64,000 nucleotides of DNA. It comes from Acidihalobacter aeolianus. GTDB lineage: Bacteria; Pseudomonadota; Gammaproteobacteria; DSM-5130; Acidihalobacteraceae. How positions within the stretch are numbered: the stretch's first letter is position 1; every line of letters begins with the position of its first letter. Location of the stretch: NCBI RefSeq assembly GCF_001753165.1, contig NZ_CP017448.1:1010462-1074461 (forward strand), written 5' to 3'. The position numbers were made by a program, and so were the translations under genes. The notes under the pieces were generated by a model. That model made no database searches, was not told the origin of the DNA, and saw nothing but the letters and a program-made list of their open reading frames with translations. This document shows positions 25,944 through 35,079 of this stretch, one piece after another.

Positions 25944-25969
25944 CCCTGCGTGCTTAATTACGCGCAGGG
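25944..25969 (-). terminator. Weak hairpin terminator candidate after the chemoreceptor gene
   Basis: CCCTGCG (25944-25950) and CGCAGGG (25963-25969) with a 12-base loop, 10 bases past the chemoreceptor stop on the minus strand. Only a short T-stretch (ATTT) follows, so termination is uncertain. Nothing else is recognised in 25681-25979. Confidence 0.4.
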
Positions 25970-25979
25970 GCACGGCCGG

Positions 25980-27590
25980 CTACACCCTGAATTTCGATAC
26001 GAGCTGCTGCAATTCCGCCGCCAGGGTTGACATTTTCCTGCCAGCTTCGGCGATCTGATGAGCGGATTCCTCGGTCTGCTCTGTCGCGAGACTGATATTG
26101 GAAATGTTTTTATTCATTTCCTGAGAGACAGAGCTCTGTTCCTCGGCCGCGGTGGCAATTTGCGAGGTCATGTTGGATATGGTGCCCACCGAGTTGGAAA
26201 TGGCGGTCAGCCGGTCGCCCGAGGTGGCGGCGAGATCGACGCTTTGCCCAACGGTTTTCTGACTGGCGGTCATGGCCTGTACGGCATTTTGTGCGGCGGT
26301 TTGCAGCGTGGATATCATGTTCTGAATTTCCTGGGTCGACTGCTGCGTCCGCGTCGCCAGGGTTCTGACTTCATCTGCCACCACGGCAAAACCCCTGCCG
26401 GCCTCCCCGGCGCGAGCGGCCTCAATGGCCGCATTCAATGCCAGGAGGTTGGTTTGATCGGTAATTTCACGTATCACGTCGAGGATGCTGCCGATATTGA
26501 CGCTGCTTTCGTCGACCTGATGGATGACGTTGGAAACGTGTTCGATATCTCGCGCCACGGCGCGGATCGCCTGGACGGCTTCGCTCACGGCCTGATTGCC
26601 TTCGACAACGTCCTGATTGGCCTTATGGGCTGCGGATGCCGAGTCGTTGGCATTCTTGGCCACTTCATGCGAGGTGGCACTCATTTCATGCATCGCTGCC
26701 GCGATCTGGGATACCTCGGAGACCTGGTTTGATATCGCTGTTTCGGTATTTCCGATCGAGCCAGCCAGTTGTTCGGAGAATTCGGCAATACGCTCGGCCG
26801 ACTGCGTCACGTTGTGCATGATTTCCTTGAGCTGGGCGCGCATGGCGTTCAGGCCGACGCACAATTGCCCGATCTCGTCGTTGCTGGTGTGGGTCAGATC
26901 CTTGCCACCGAGGTCGCCGGCAGCAATGCGCTTGAGTTCGGAGGATACGACCGGGATTTTCCTGATCGTGCGGGTGAGCAGGACGGCGACGACGGCGAGC
27001 AGTGCGATCATGGCCACGAAGGTGATCAGCAGCGTCCATTGCGTTCCGACGACGGCGTGTCGTTGCTGCAGCAGCAGATGGTGCGCCTTGTTCTGGGCGT
27101 CCCTGACGAAGGGGTCGACGACGTTGAACAGGGCGCTGGCAGCCTGATCGAAGCTGTCCATCATTCGATTGCCGGCATCGGTTCCCTGATTGACGTAGGC
27201 GTCGGCCATTTTTTCGCCGACCTGATAGTAACGATTGAATTTCTCGAGCATCTCGGCGTACTGCGCCTTGTTTTCGGGCGATAGCGCGCTCAGCTTGGCG
27301 ATCAAATCTCGAAAGCGACCGGCATACTGATTCGCCGATTTGATATCGTCACGCAGACTGTCTGCCTGACGAGTCGCGCCGGCATCGGAGAAAAACTGCT
27401 GCACCTGGATTACGGAGATCTGCATTTCGTATGCATACTCCATCGTGGGGATATCCAGGTCACGCAATTTGGCGCTGTCCGTGCGTATGCCGTTGGTGTT
27501 GTACAGGATGAACGTCGCGGCAATCAGCATGGTCACGGCCACTGCAAGGCCCATGATGGCGAATTTGAACACAAGCGATGCGTTTTTCAT
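25980..27590 (-). CDS. Methyl-accepting chemotaxis protein
   Basis: 536 residues. TM1 at about 8-30 ([19 protein letters not shown]), a helical periplasmic sensor of about 155 residues, TM2 ([20 protein letters not shown]), then HAMP ([18 protein letters not shown]) and the long signalling coiled coil with the hairpin tip [20 protein letters not shown]. Ligand unknown; the four-helix sensor has no PAS or Cache look. No CheR-docking pentapeptide at the C-terminus. GGGGCGATCC before ATG 27590 supports the start. Driven by a sigma-28-like promoter upstream. Confidence 0.95.
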   Translation of the reverse strand: MKNASLVFKFAIMGLAVAVTMLIAATFILYNTNGIRTDSAKLRDLDIPTMEYAYEMQISVIQVQQFFSDAGATRQADSLRDDIKSANQYAGRFRDLIAKLSALSPENKAQYAEMLEKFNRYYQVGEKMADAYVNQGTDAGNRMMDSFDQAASALFNVVDPFVRDAQNKAHHLLLQQRHAVVGTQWTLLITFVAMIALLAVVAVLLTRTIRKIPVVSSELKRIAAGDLGGKDLTHTSNDEIGQLCVGLNAMRAQLKEIMHNVTQSAERIAEFSEQLAGSIGNTETAISNQVSEVSQIAAAMHEMSATSHEVAKNANDSASAAHKANQDVVEGNQAVSEAVQAIRAVARDIEHVSNVIHQVDESSVNIGSILDVIREITDQTNLLALNAAIEAARAGEAGRGFAVVADEVRTLATRTQQSTQEIQNMISTLQTAAQNAVQAMTASQKTVGQSVDLAATSGDRLTAISNSVGTISNMTSQIATAAEEQSSVSQEMNKNISNISLATEQTEESAHQIAEAGRKMSTLAAELQQLVSKFRV

Positions 27591-27715
27591 GGATCGCCCC
27601 GTTCGTATAGTTATGGTTTGAATCGCCCGGCTGTTCTGGGACGTGGAGTTCATTTCTAAAAAGGTTGTACGGTGCGCCTGCGGCCCTGCCGAGAACCTTT
27701 TGTCTTGGTTATAGC

Positions 27716-27742
27716 GTATCGGCCGCGACGTGCTTTTATTGA
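27716..27742 (-). promoter_or_regulatory. Sigma-28 (FliA)-type promoter of the chemoreceptor gene
   Basis: On the minus strand TCAA (27742-27739), 15-base spacer, GCCGATAC (27723-27716). This matches the flagellar/chemotaxis consensus TCAA/TAAA-N15-GCCGATAA at 11 of 12 positions, 126 bases before the start codon. Confidence 0.7.
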
Positions 27743-27874
27743 GTAGGGAGTTCGGCGTTGATGTGAACGTCCCGGTGGGAGCGCAACGCATTTTCTGGGA
27801 GAGCGGAACGGAGAGGAAGGCAGGTGCCTAAGGTGCTACAGGGGAGATGAGAAGGTTGGAATGGGTTTGCGGCG

Positions 27875-27961
27875 TGGTGCCGAGGAGAGGACTTGAACCT
27901 CCACGGGGTTTCCCCCACTAGCACCTGAAGCTAGCGCGTCTACCAATTTCGCCACCTCGGC
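27875..27961 (-). tRNA. tRNA-Leu (CAG)
   Basis: 87 bases with long variable arm and encoded CCA. Acceptor GCCGAGG pairs with CCTCGGC; anticodon arm CTAGC-TTCAGGT-GCTAG gives anticodon CAG; class II variable arm TGGGGGAAACCCCGT; T-arm GGTTCAAGTCC. Confidence 0.97.
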
Positions 27962-27989
27962 ATGGCAGCGTTGCCGCAAACGAGCGCGC

Positions 27990-28018
27990 AATCTACAGCG
28001 CCCCTTTCTTATTGTCAA
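27990..28018 (-). promoter_or_regulatory. Sigma-70 promoter for tRNA-Leu
   Basis: On the minus strand TTGACA (28018-28013), 17-base spacer, TAGATT (27995-27990), 28 bases upstream of the tRNA. Perfect -35 and ideal spacing. Divergent from rnr. Confidence 0.8.
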
Positions 28019-28099
28019 TCCATTATGATGCGGACATCGTATGCCCGCCCGCTGGGCGAAAGTCGGGCGCGGGCGATCGCTATTTAACATTGGAAGGTT

Positions 28100-30361
28100 A
28101 TGAGTAAACGTAAAAAAACGACTTTGAAGGACCCCTATCAGGATCGCGAGGCGTCGAAATACGAACGCCCGATTCCCAGCCGCGAACTGATCCTGCAGGT
28201 GTTGGCCGAGGGCGAGGGGCCGATGCGATTCGACGATCTGTGCGCTGTTCTGCAGCTCAGCGAACCGGTCGACCTGGAAGCGTTGGATCGACGCCTGCGC
28301 GCGATGCAGCGTGACGGCCAGTTGGTGCGTAACCGGGTCGGGGCCTTTCTGCCGGTGACGGAAAAGGGGCTGATCCGCGGTCGTGTCATCGCGCATCCTG
28401 ACGGTTTCGGATTCCTGGTGCCGGACGAGGGTGGTGACGATGTGTTCCTGTCGCCGCGGCAGATGAGTGGCTTGTTCCATGGCGACCGTGCCGTGGCCCG
28501 CGTGATGGGGCTGGATCACCGTGGCCGGCCCGAGGGTGCGGTGGTCGAGGTGCTCGAACGCAATACCCGCCAGGTCGTCGGACGTTTCAGCGAGGAGCGC
28601 GGCATGGGCTTCGTGGTGCCCGACAACAAGCGAATCCCGCTCAACGTGATGATCCCCCCGGACGACCGCGCCGGGGCGCGTCAGGGCCAGATCGTGCTGG
28701 CCGCGATCGTCGAACAGCCGACCAAGCATGCGCCGCCGATCGGGCGGGTGGTTGAGGTCCTGGGCGAGCACATGGACCCCGGCATGGAGATCGACATCGC
28801 GATCCGCAGCCACGAATTGCCGCATGAGTGGCCGGAGGCGGTGCTGGACGAAGCGCAGCGATTCGGTGACCGGGTGGCGTCGGGCGCCAAGCGCTACCGC
28901 GAGGATTTACGCGAAACGCCGCTGGTCACCATAGACGGCGAGGATGCCAAGGACTTCGACGACGCGGTCTACTGCGAACCGGACGGCGAGGACGGTTGGC
29001 GACTCGTCGTGGCGATTGCCGACGTGAGCCACTACGTCGCGCCGGACAGCGCTCTGGACAAGGAAGGCCGTTGCCGCGGTACCTCGGTCTATTTCCCCGG
29101 GCAGGTGATACCGATGCTGCCCGAGATGCTCTCCAACGGGCTTTGTTCGCTGAATCCCAAGGTCGACCGTCTTGCCATGGTGGCCGACATGCGTGTTTCG
29201 AAAGGAGGCGCGCTCAAGGACTTCCGGTTTTATGAGGCGGTGATTCGTTCTGCCGCGCGGCTGACCTATACCCAGGTGGCTGCGATGGTCGTGGCGCGCG
29301 ACACCAAGGTTCGCGCGGCGCATGCCGGGCTGGTCGAGCATCTGGACAATCTGCATGCCCTGTTCCGCGCACTTGAAAAGGCGCGGCGCAGGCGCGGGGC
29401 GATCGATTTCGATACCCAGGAAACGCGCATCGTGTTCGGCGAGGGCCGCAAGATCGAGCGTATCGTGCCGGTACAGCGCAACGACGCCCATCGCCTGATC
29501 GAGGAGTGCATGATCCTGGCCAACGTGGCGGCTGCGCGTTTTCTGGCCAAGCACAAGATGCCGGCGCTGTATCGCATACACGGCGGCCCCAAGGCGGACC
29601 GGATCGACGAGCTGCGCGCCTTCCTGGCGGGGCTGGGGTTGAACCTCGGTGGCGGTGAGACACCCAAGCCCAAGGATTTCTCCGCGGTGCTCAAACTCGC
29701 CACAGCCCGGCCGGAGGCGGAACTGATCCAGACCATGCTGCTGCGCAGCCTGCAGCAGGCGGTCTACAGCCCGGACAACGAAGGGCATTTCGGATTGGCG
29801 CTGCCGGCCTATGCCCATTTTACTTCGCCGATCAGACGTTACCCGGATCTTCTGGTGCATCGCGCCATCCGCCACGTCCTGCAGGGCGGCAAGCCTGGTG
29901 ATTTCGCCTATAACCGCAACGATATGGTCGGCCTGGGCGAGCACTGCTCGATGGCCGAGCGCCGCGCCGACGATGCGGTGCGCGATGCCGTCGACTGGCT
30001 CAAGTGCGAATTCATGCTCGACAAGGTCGGTCAGGTCTTCGAGGGCATGGTCAGCACGGTCACCGGTTTCGGTGTGTTCGTGCAGTTGCGCGACGTTTAT
30101 GTCGAAGGGCTGGTCCACGTCACCGCGCTGAGCAACGACTACTACCGCTTCGATCCGGTGGGGCAATGCCTACGCGGTGAGCGCAGCGGGCGTGTCTACC
30201 GCATCGGCGACCGGCTGGACGTGCGGGTCGCCCGGGTGGATCTCGACGAGCGCAAGATTGATTTCGTGCCCGAGGAGGAAGTGCAACGAAAGACCAACGA
30301 GGAACCGGATAAATCGCCGCGACCCAAGCGTCGGCGCAAGTCGCGCAGGAGTCGTCGATGA
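28100..30361 (+). CDS. rnr: Ribonuclease R
   Basis: 753 residues. Order: N-terminal helix-turn-helix/RNB-N (ILQVLAEGEGPMRFDDLCA), cold-shock domains (GRVIAHPDGFGFLVPDEGG), the RNB catalytic core with its Asp cluster at about 277-290 (TIDGEDAKDFDDAVYCE), an S1 domain (GMVSTVTGFGVFVQLRD) and a basic Lys/Arg tail. It is a processive 3-prime to 5-prime exoribonuclease for structured RNA. GGAAGG five bases before the ATG. Coupled to rlmB by an ATGA overlap. Confidence 0.97.
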   Translation: MSKRKKTTLKDPYQDREASKYERPIPSRELILQVLAEGEGPMRFDDLCAVLQLSEPVDLEALDRRLRAMQRDGQLVRNRVGAFLPVTEKGLIRGRVIAHPDGFGFLVPDEGGDDVFLSPRQMSGLFHGDRAVARVMGLDHRGRPEGAVVEVLERNTRQVVGRFSEERGMGFVVPDNKRIPLNVMIPPDDRAGARQGQIVLAAIVEQPTKHAPPIGRVVEVLGEHMDPGMEIDIAIRSHELPHEWPEAVLDEAQRFGDRVASGAKRYREDLRETPLVTIDGEDAKDFDDAVYCEPDGEDGWRLVVAIADVSHYVAPDSALDKEGRCRGTSVYFPGQVIPMLPEMLSNGLCSLNPKVDRLAMVADMRVSKGGALKDFRFYEAVIRSAARLTYTQVAAMVVARDTKVRAAHAGLVEHLDNLHALFRALEKARRRRGAIDFDTQETRIVFGEGRKIERIVPVQRNDAHRLIEECMILANVAAARFLAKHKMPALYRIHGGPKADRIDELRAFLAGLGLNLGGGETPKPKDFSAVLKLATARPEAELIQTMLLRSLQQAVYSPDNEGHFGLALPAYAHFTSPIRRYPDLLVHRAIRHVLQGGKPGDFAYNRNDMVGLGEHCSMAERRADDAVRDAVDWLKCEFMLDKVGQVFEGMVSTVTGFGVFVQLRDVYVEGLVHVTALSNDYYRFDPVGQCLRGERSGRVYRIGDRLDVRVARVDLDERKIDFVPEEEVQRKTNEEPDKSPRPKRRRKSRRSRR

Positions 30362-31116
30362 GCGAGTTGCTCCACGGCATCAATGCCGTCGAGTCCGCTC
30401 TGCGCAACGATCCCGAGCGGGTCAAGACCCTGTGGCTGGACGATGCGCGCGACGATCGGCGTCTGCGTGCTTTGATCGAGCTGGCCGAGCAGGTAGGAGT
30501 TTCGGTCCAGTGCGCCTCGAAAAAGGCCTTGGATCGCCGTGTTCCAGACGGCCGACACCAGGGCGTAGTGGCCGATTACAATCCGCCGCCGCCGTTGGCA
30601 GAGAGCGAATTGCTGGCGCGCGTGGAGGCTGCGACGGAGCCCATGCTGCTGGTGCTCGACGGAGTGACGGACCCGCATAACCTGGGGGCCTGTCTGCGCA
30701 CTGCCGCTGCGGCTGGTGCGCTGGCCGTGATCGCACCCCGCGACCGCGCGGCGTCGCTGACGCCGGCCGCGCGTAAGGCGGCCTCGGGCGCGGCCGATGT
30801 CGTGCCCTTCGTCCCGGTCGCGAATCTGGCACGCACCCTGTCCGCCTTGAAGTCGCTCGGTGTATGGGTCGTCGGGACGGCTGCCGATGCGCCGACCAGT
30901 CTGTATGCGCAGGACCTGACGGGAGCGCACGCCTTCGTACTGGGTGCAGAGGGAGATGGGCTGCGACGGCTTACCCGGGAGGCGTGCGATGCCGTGGTGA
31001 GCATCCCCCTCGCACTGGCGATGGAAAGTCTCAACGTGTCGGTGGCGGCCGGGGTCTGCCTGTTCGAGGCGGTGCGGCAGGCACGCTTTGCAGAGGCGTT
31101 TGAGTCAAATCGGTAA
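30358..31116 (+). CDS. rlmB: 23S rRNA (guanosine-2'-O-)-methyltransferase RlmB
   Basis: 252 residues. N-terminal substrate-binding domain (LLHGINAVESALRNDPERVK) and C-terminal SPOUT/TrmH knot with motif 1 DPHNLGACLRTAAAAG, motif 2 FVLGAEGDGLRRLT and motif 3 IPLALAMESLNVSVAAG. It methylates G2251 of 23S rRNA in E. coli numbering. rnr-rlmB is a standard gammaproteobacterial pair. Confidence 0.96.
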   Translation: MSELLHGINAVESALRNDPERVKTLWLDDARDDRRLRALIELAEQVGVSVQCASKKALDRRVPDGRHQGVVADYNPPPPLAESELLARVEAATEPMLLVLDGVTDPHNLGACLRTAAAAGALAVIAPRDRAASLTPAARKAASGAADVVPFVPVANLARTLSALKSLGVWVVGTAADAPTSLYAQDLTGAHAFVLGAEGDGLRRLTREACDAVVSIPLALAMESLNVSVAAGVCLFEAVRQARFAEAFESNR

Positions 31117-31176
31117 TACCGCAGTATGTAAAGTCTATAGTTGCGCGATATTCTATGACCATGAACGGGCTAAGGT

Positions 31177-32670
31177 ATGGCTAACGGGGATGGTAATGGC
31201 GGACTGTCCGGCGAAGTCGTGAATGACGACGGGTATCGCGAGCGCTATCGACAGTTGGTCCAGGAGTTCGATGCTGCTGAGGCTGAATGGAAGCGCGACC
31301 GCGCTGTCGGTATGCAGCTGTTGGCCAATATGATTTTGCGCCTGTCGGGCGCGCACCCGGATCTCGCTGGGGTGCTGAAATCCTTCGGCGATGCCTTGCA
31401 GGCGGGGCGTTTCGAGGCCGATGCCGCATCCCTGAGTTCCATGATCGAAACCTTGCCCATAGTACCTGGCCCGGCTGCCGCCGAAACCGGGGATATTGGA
31501 AGTCTCGTGCGCGCTGTCGTCAGTCTGGAAGCCTTGACCGACAGTCATTCCACGTTGCCTGGCGAACTGCATGATCTGCAGGATATTGAGCGTGCGCTGA
31601 AGCAGATGGAGCTCGAGGTCGGCGAGCGTCTGCGCCAGTTGCGTACTAGCCTGGAAACGCTGGCTGTGTCGATCTACGAAGCCAAGGGTTGGCCGCGACA
31701 GCTCGATACGGAGCGCGAAGAGCAGCGCAGCCAGTTTGCCGCCGGTGATCGCACGGTGGATGCGGATAAATTGGCGGGACTGCTAGGACGCGGGTTTCAA
31801 TGCGTTGAGCAGGAACGTAACGAAATCCGGTGTTTTCTCGCCGATCTGATCGATCGCCTGGATGTGTTGGAGCGCACATTCGGGGAAGGAAACGATCGGC
31901 GGCGCGATTTACTGCGACAAGCTGGGGAGGTCAATCGCCAGATCGAATCCTCGGTGCGTGATCTGATGACGGAAAGCCAGGTGGCTACCGATTTCGATAG
32001 CCTGCGTGCGGCGATCGATGCGCGATTGCACAATCTGACCGACGACCTGTTGACCCTGCGTGGATTGGGGGACGACATGCTGCATCAGTCAGATGTGGAT
32101 GCGGCGAAGTTGACTGAGCGGCTTAAGGTGTTGGAGGTCGAGCGTGACCAGTTGAGCCGCAGACTCGAACAGACATATTCGGAAGCCCGTGTCGACAGCC
32201 TGACGGCACTGCCCAATCGCCGCGCAATCGACGAGCGCTTGGAGGAGGAGGTCGCGCGCGTAAGACGATCGGGCGGGGATTTCTCGATCGCCTTGGTGGA
32301 TGTCGATCATTTCAAGCAGATCAACGATCGCTACGGTCATGCCAGCGGCGACCGTGCGTTGCAGATTATCGCCCGGTTGCTGAGTGTGCAGCTGCGCCGA
32401 TCAGACGTGGTGGGGCGCTGGGGTGGGGAGGAATTCTTGTTCCTGTTTCCCGGGGCTTCTGCGGAGACTGCGCGCGAGGTGGTGGATCGTGTGCGACGAG
32501 GATTGTGTGAGGCGCCGACTCATTTCAAGGGTGAGCGGGTTTCGTTAAGTGCTTCTTTTGGCATCGCTACCTGGGAGGGTGAAGCGGATACATCAGCTGC
32601 ACTGATGCAGAGAGCCGACGAAGCCCTTTATGCGGCCAAGCAGGCTGGGCGTAACGCCTTGCGGGGTTGA
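31177..32670 (+). CDS. Diguanylate cyclase with long coiled-coil N-terminus
   Basis: 497 residues, no membrane segment. About 330 N-terminal residues are helical and acidic (LQDIERALKQMELEVGERLR, LKVLEVERDQLSRRLEQTY), resembling the soluble DgcP/SiaD-type regulatory region. The GGDEF domain begins at DSLTALPNRRAIDERLEEE; the active-site motif is GGEEF near residue 415, preceded by the inhibitory site RRSD exactly five residues upstream. It makes c-di-GMP from GTP and should be product-inhibited. Sits alone between rlmB and rpsF. Confidence 0.95.
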   Translation: MANGDGNGGLSGEVVNDDGYRERYRQLVQEFDAAEAEWKRDRAVGMQLLANMILRLSGAHPDLAGVLKSFGDALQAGRFEADAASLSSMIETLPIVPGPAAAETGDIGSLVRAVVSLEALTDSHSTLPGELHDLQDIERALKQMELEVGERLRQLRTSLETLAVSIYEAKGWPRQLDTEREEQRSQFAAGDRTVDADKLAGLLGRGFQCVEQERNEIRCFLADLIDRLDVLERTFGEGNDRRRDLLRQAGEVNRQIESSVRDLMTESQVATDFDSLRAAIDARLHNLTDDLLTLRGLGDDMLHQSDVDAAKLTERLKVLEVERDQLSRRLEQTYSEARVDSLTALPNRRAIDERLEEEVARVRRSGGDFSIALVDVDHFKQINDRYGHASGDRALQIIARLLSVQLRRSDVVGRWGGEEFLFLFPGASAETAREVVDRVRRGLCEAPTHFKGERVSLSASFGIATWEGEADTSAALMQRADEALYAAKQAGRNALRG

Positions 32671-32704
32671 TCGACTCTGAGGTCGTGTTTTTTGCGCAGA
32701 AGCC

Positions 32705-32733
32705 TTGCGGTTGGGGGCTAGTCCTCGTAGAAT
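32705..32733 (+). promoter_or_regulatory. Sigma-70 promoter of the rpsF operon
   Basis: TTGCGG (32705-32710), 17-base spacer, TAGAAT (32728-32733). Predicted leader of about 83 bases before rpsF. Confidence 0.6.
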
Positions 32734-32764
32734 TACCGCCTTTTTATGCGCCGATATTCCCAGC

Positions 32765-32800
32765 GCCTCCTTGCCTCACCGCCGCACTGTTGCGGGAGGC
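32765..32800 (+). promoter_or_regulatory. Candidate S6:S18-binding leader hairpin upstream of rpsF
   Basis: GCCTCC (32765-32770) pairs with GGAGGC (32795-32800); the loop side contains CACCGCCGC, with an inner CCGC/GCGG pairing possible. Bacterial rpsF leaders commonly carry an S6:S18 autoregulatory hairpin with a conserved ACCG/CCG bulge that mimics 16S rRNA; the position and ACCG fit. Exact match to the motif is not verified. Confidence 0.45.
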
Positions 32801-32822
32801 TGCCAATCCATAAGGGGTTAGT

Positions 32823-33236
32823 ATGTCCATGCGTCACTATGAAGTGGTTTTTCTGGTCCATCCCGACCAGAGCGAGCAGGTACCTGCCATGATCGAGCGC
32901 TACCGCGGGATGATCGAGGGCGACGGTGGTACGATCCATCGCCTCGAAGATTGGGGGCGCCGTCAGCTAGCGTACCCGATCAACAAGGTGCACAAGGCGC
33001 ACTACGTGCTCATGAATATCGAATGCACGGATGCCGCGCTGGCCGAAATCGAGACCGCCTTCCGCTTCAACGATGCGGTGCTGCGCAAGCTGGTGATCCG
33101 CGAAAATCAGGCGATCACCGAGGCGTCGCCGCTTGCCAAGTCCAAGGACGAAGGTGATTCCGGCGACACCCGTGCGTCGCGGGAAAGTGATTCCGATAGT
33201 GACGATTCACGCGACGGCGACGATTCCGCCGCCTGA
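32823..33236 (+). CDS. rpsF: Ribosomal protein bS6
   Basis: 137 residues. [40 protein letters not shown] and [20 protein letters not shown] are the S6 core, a small-subunit platform protein that pairs with S18. After about residue 100 comes an acidic Ser/Asp/Arg-rich tail ([19 protein letters not shown]). Start supported by AAGGGG. First gene of the rpsF-rpsR-DUF2232-rplI operon. Confidence 0.97.
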   Translation: MSMRHYEVVFLVHPDQSEQVPAMIERYRGMIEGDGGTIHRLEDWGRRQLAYPINKVHKAHYVLMNIECTDAALAEIETAFRFNDAVLRKLVIRENQAITEASPLAKSKDEGDSGDTRASRESDSDSDDSRDGDDSAA

Positions 33237-33277
33237 TTCCAGTCACACCGCACTCCATTCGATCGAGGTACAGCATC

Positions 33278-33502
33278 ATGTCGCGTTTTTTCCGTCGTCG
33301 CCGTTACTGCCGTTTCACCGCCGAGGGTATTGCACGGATCGATTACAAAGATCTGAACATGCTCAAGGGCTATATCACCGAGACCGGTAAGATTGTACCT
33401 AGCCGCGTGACCGGCACCAGCGCGCGCTACCAGCGCCAGTTGGCACAGGCCGTGAAGCGCGCACGCTATCTGGCGCTGCTGCCGTATTCGGATCAGCACT
33501 GA
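33278..33502 (+). CDS. rpsR: Ribosomal protein bS18
   Basis: 74 residues. [20 protein letters not shown], then [20 protein letters not shown] and [20 protein letters not shown], the classic S18. GAGG nine bases before the ATG. Heterodimer partner of S6. Confidence 0.98.
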   Translation: MSRFFRRRRYCRFTAEGIARIDYKDLNMLKGYITETGKIVPSRVTGTSARYQRQLAQAVKRARYLALLPYSDQH

Positions 33503-33538
33503 TCCGATAGGCCGTCTGCCGAAGTTCGTGCGGAGCTG

Positions 33539-34444
33539 ATGCGCCGTCTTGCCGCCTTTGTGATGTCGGGACCGGCGCAGGCCGTCGCGGTGGTCGTGCT
33601 AACCGCGGTAGGCGGTGTGTTGTTCCCGCCGATAGCCCTGTTGAGCGCGGCCGCTGTGGCCTTGGTGGTACTACGCCATGGCCTGAATCAAGGGCTGATC
33701 GTCGCAGGTTGGAGTGCCTTGGTCCTGGCAGTCTTGGCCGGTCTGGCCACAGGCACTCCCTCCGCGGCAGTAGCTGGGTTGCTGTATGCGGCCATCCAGT
33801 GGTTGCCGACAATCGTGGTTGCCTTGGTATTACGGCAAACCGCTTCGTGGCGCAATGTGATGACCGGGCTCACGCTGTTTGCGGTAGCCGGGGTGATCGG
33901 TGTCCACCTTTGGGTGCCCGATATCACCGAGAAGTGGCTGGATGTGTTGCAGCGTTCCGTGAGCGGGCTGCTGCAACGTGCAGGAATGTCGCCGATGGAG
34001 GTTTCCGCGGCGATTGAGCGTGCGGCGCATTACGCTACTGGCGTTTTCGCCATGTCGTTCGTGCTGAGTGTTGCGCTGAGTCTGATGCTGGCGCGTGCTT
34101 GGCAGGCGCAGTTATACAACCCGGGCGGTTTTCGGGACGAGTATACGAGCTGGCGACTGAGTTATTGGCTGGCTGGCGTTGCTGTATTGCTGGTGGCGTT
34201 GGTGCTGCTGATGCAAAATGACATGCTGATCGAACTGGCCATGGTGGTACTGACCCCGTTCCTGCTTCAGGCCATCGGCCTGATACATGGTGTGGTCAGG
34301 CAGACGGGGATCAGTGTGGGCTGGCTCGTGGGGATGTATGTGTTATTGGTTTTGGCGCCGCCGCAGATGGGCAGCTTGCTGGCTGCAGTCGGCGTCGCCG
34401 ACAGTTTCACGGACTTGCGCGGGCGGTTTGGCCGCGGCGCATGA
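33539..34444 (+). CDS. DUF2232 multi-spanning membrane protein
   Basis: 301 residues, about eight hydrophobic helices. Starts MRRLAAFVMSGPAQAVAVVV; ends DSFTDLRGRFGRG. The fold and position between rpsR and rplI match the YybS/DUF2232 family found there in many proteobacteria. Role unknown; several relatives are predicted energy-coupling or membrane-integrity proteins. GGAG precedes the ATG. Confidence 0.85.
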   Translation: MRRLAAFVMSGPAQAVAVVVLTAVGGVLFPPIALLSAAAVALVVLRHGLNQGLIVAGWSALVLAVLAGLATGTPSAAVAGLLYAAIQWLPTIVVALVLRQTASWRNVMTGLTLFAVAGVIGVHLWVPDITEKWLDVLQRSVSGLLQRAGMSPMEVSAAIERAAHYATGVFAMSFVLSVALSLMLARAWQAQLYNPGGFRDEYTSWRLSYWLAGVAVLLVALVLLMQNDMLIELAMVVLTPFLLQAIGLIHGVVRQTGISVGWLVGMYVLLVLAPPQMGSLLAAVGVADSFTDLRGRFGRGA

Positions 34445-34484
34445 TTTGGTGAAGCTTTTTTGTTGAATCATTAGGGTAGCTATC

Positions 34485-34940
34485 ATGGAAATCATTCTGC
34501 TGGACAAGGTGGAGAACCTGGGTGGTCTCGGCGAGAAGGTCAAGGTCAGGCCGGGGTATGCCCGTAACTACCTGATTCCGACGGGCAAGGCCAAGTATGC
34601 GACGCCGGCGAATATCGCCGAATTCGAGGCGCGTCGTGCCGAATTGGAAAAGGTTGCTGCCGAAGCACTGGCCGCAGCCGAAGCTCGCAGCGCCAAACTG
34701 GACGGCATGGTCGTTACGTTGACCGCATTGGCCGGCGCCGAGGGCAAGTTGTTCGGCTCGATCGGTACCCAGGACATCGCTGATGCGGTGACTGCGGCGG
34801 GTGTCGAGGTCGAGCGCAAGGAAGTGCGGCTCCCCGAAGGCGCGCTGCGCCATGTCGGAGAGTACGATGTGGAAGTGCATCTGCATTCCGACGTCGACGC
34901 GACCATCAAGGTCGTCGTCAACGGCGAAACCGCCGCCTGA
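34485..34940 (+). CDS. rplI: Ribosomal protein bL9
   Basis: 151 residues. [20 protein letters not shown] then [13 protein letters not shown], the N-terminal L9 domain; a long connecting helix ([20 protein letters not shown]); and the C-terminal domain with [15 protein letters not shown]. Binds 23S rRNA near L1 and affects frame maintenance. Confidence 0.97.
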   Translation: MEIILLDKVENLGGLGEKVKVRPGYARNYLIPTGKAKYATPANIAEFEARRAELEKVAAEALAAAEARSAKLDGMVVTLTALAGAEGKLFGSIGTQDIADAVTAAGVEVERKEVRLPEGALRHVGEYDVEVHLHSDVDATIKVVVNGETAA

Positions 34941-34960
34941 TTACCTGATTCGGTCGAAGG

Positions 34961-34985
34961 CGGAGGACGCTCATGGCGTCTTCCG
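34961..34985 (+). other. Hairpin between rplI and dnaB
   Basis: A 10-bp stem with one G-U pair (34961-34970 with 34976-34985) and a five-base loop. No U-run follows, so it may be a weak terminator or mRNA 3-prime barrier ending the ribosomal operon. Confidence 0.4.
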
Positions 34986-35079
34986 TACTTCGGTTATCTT
35001 CGCGAGTTCAGGTTTCGCGGTACGATGGCGCGTACACCTCATTACGCCCTGCCGGTCAGGATAACCGTCGTATGAAAAC

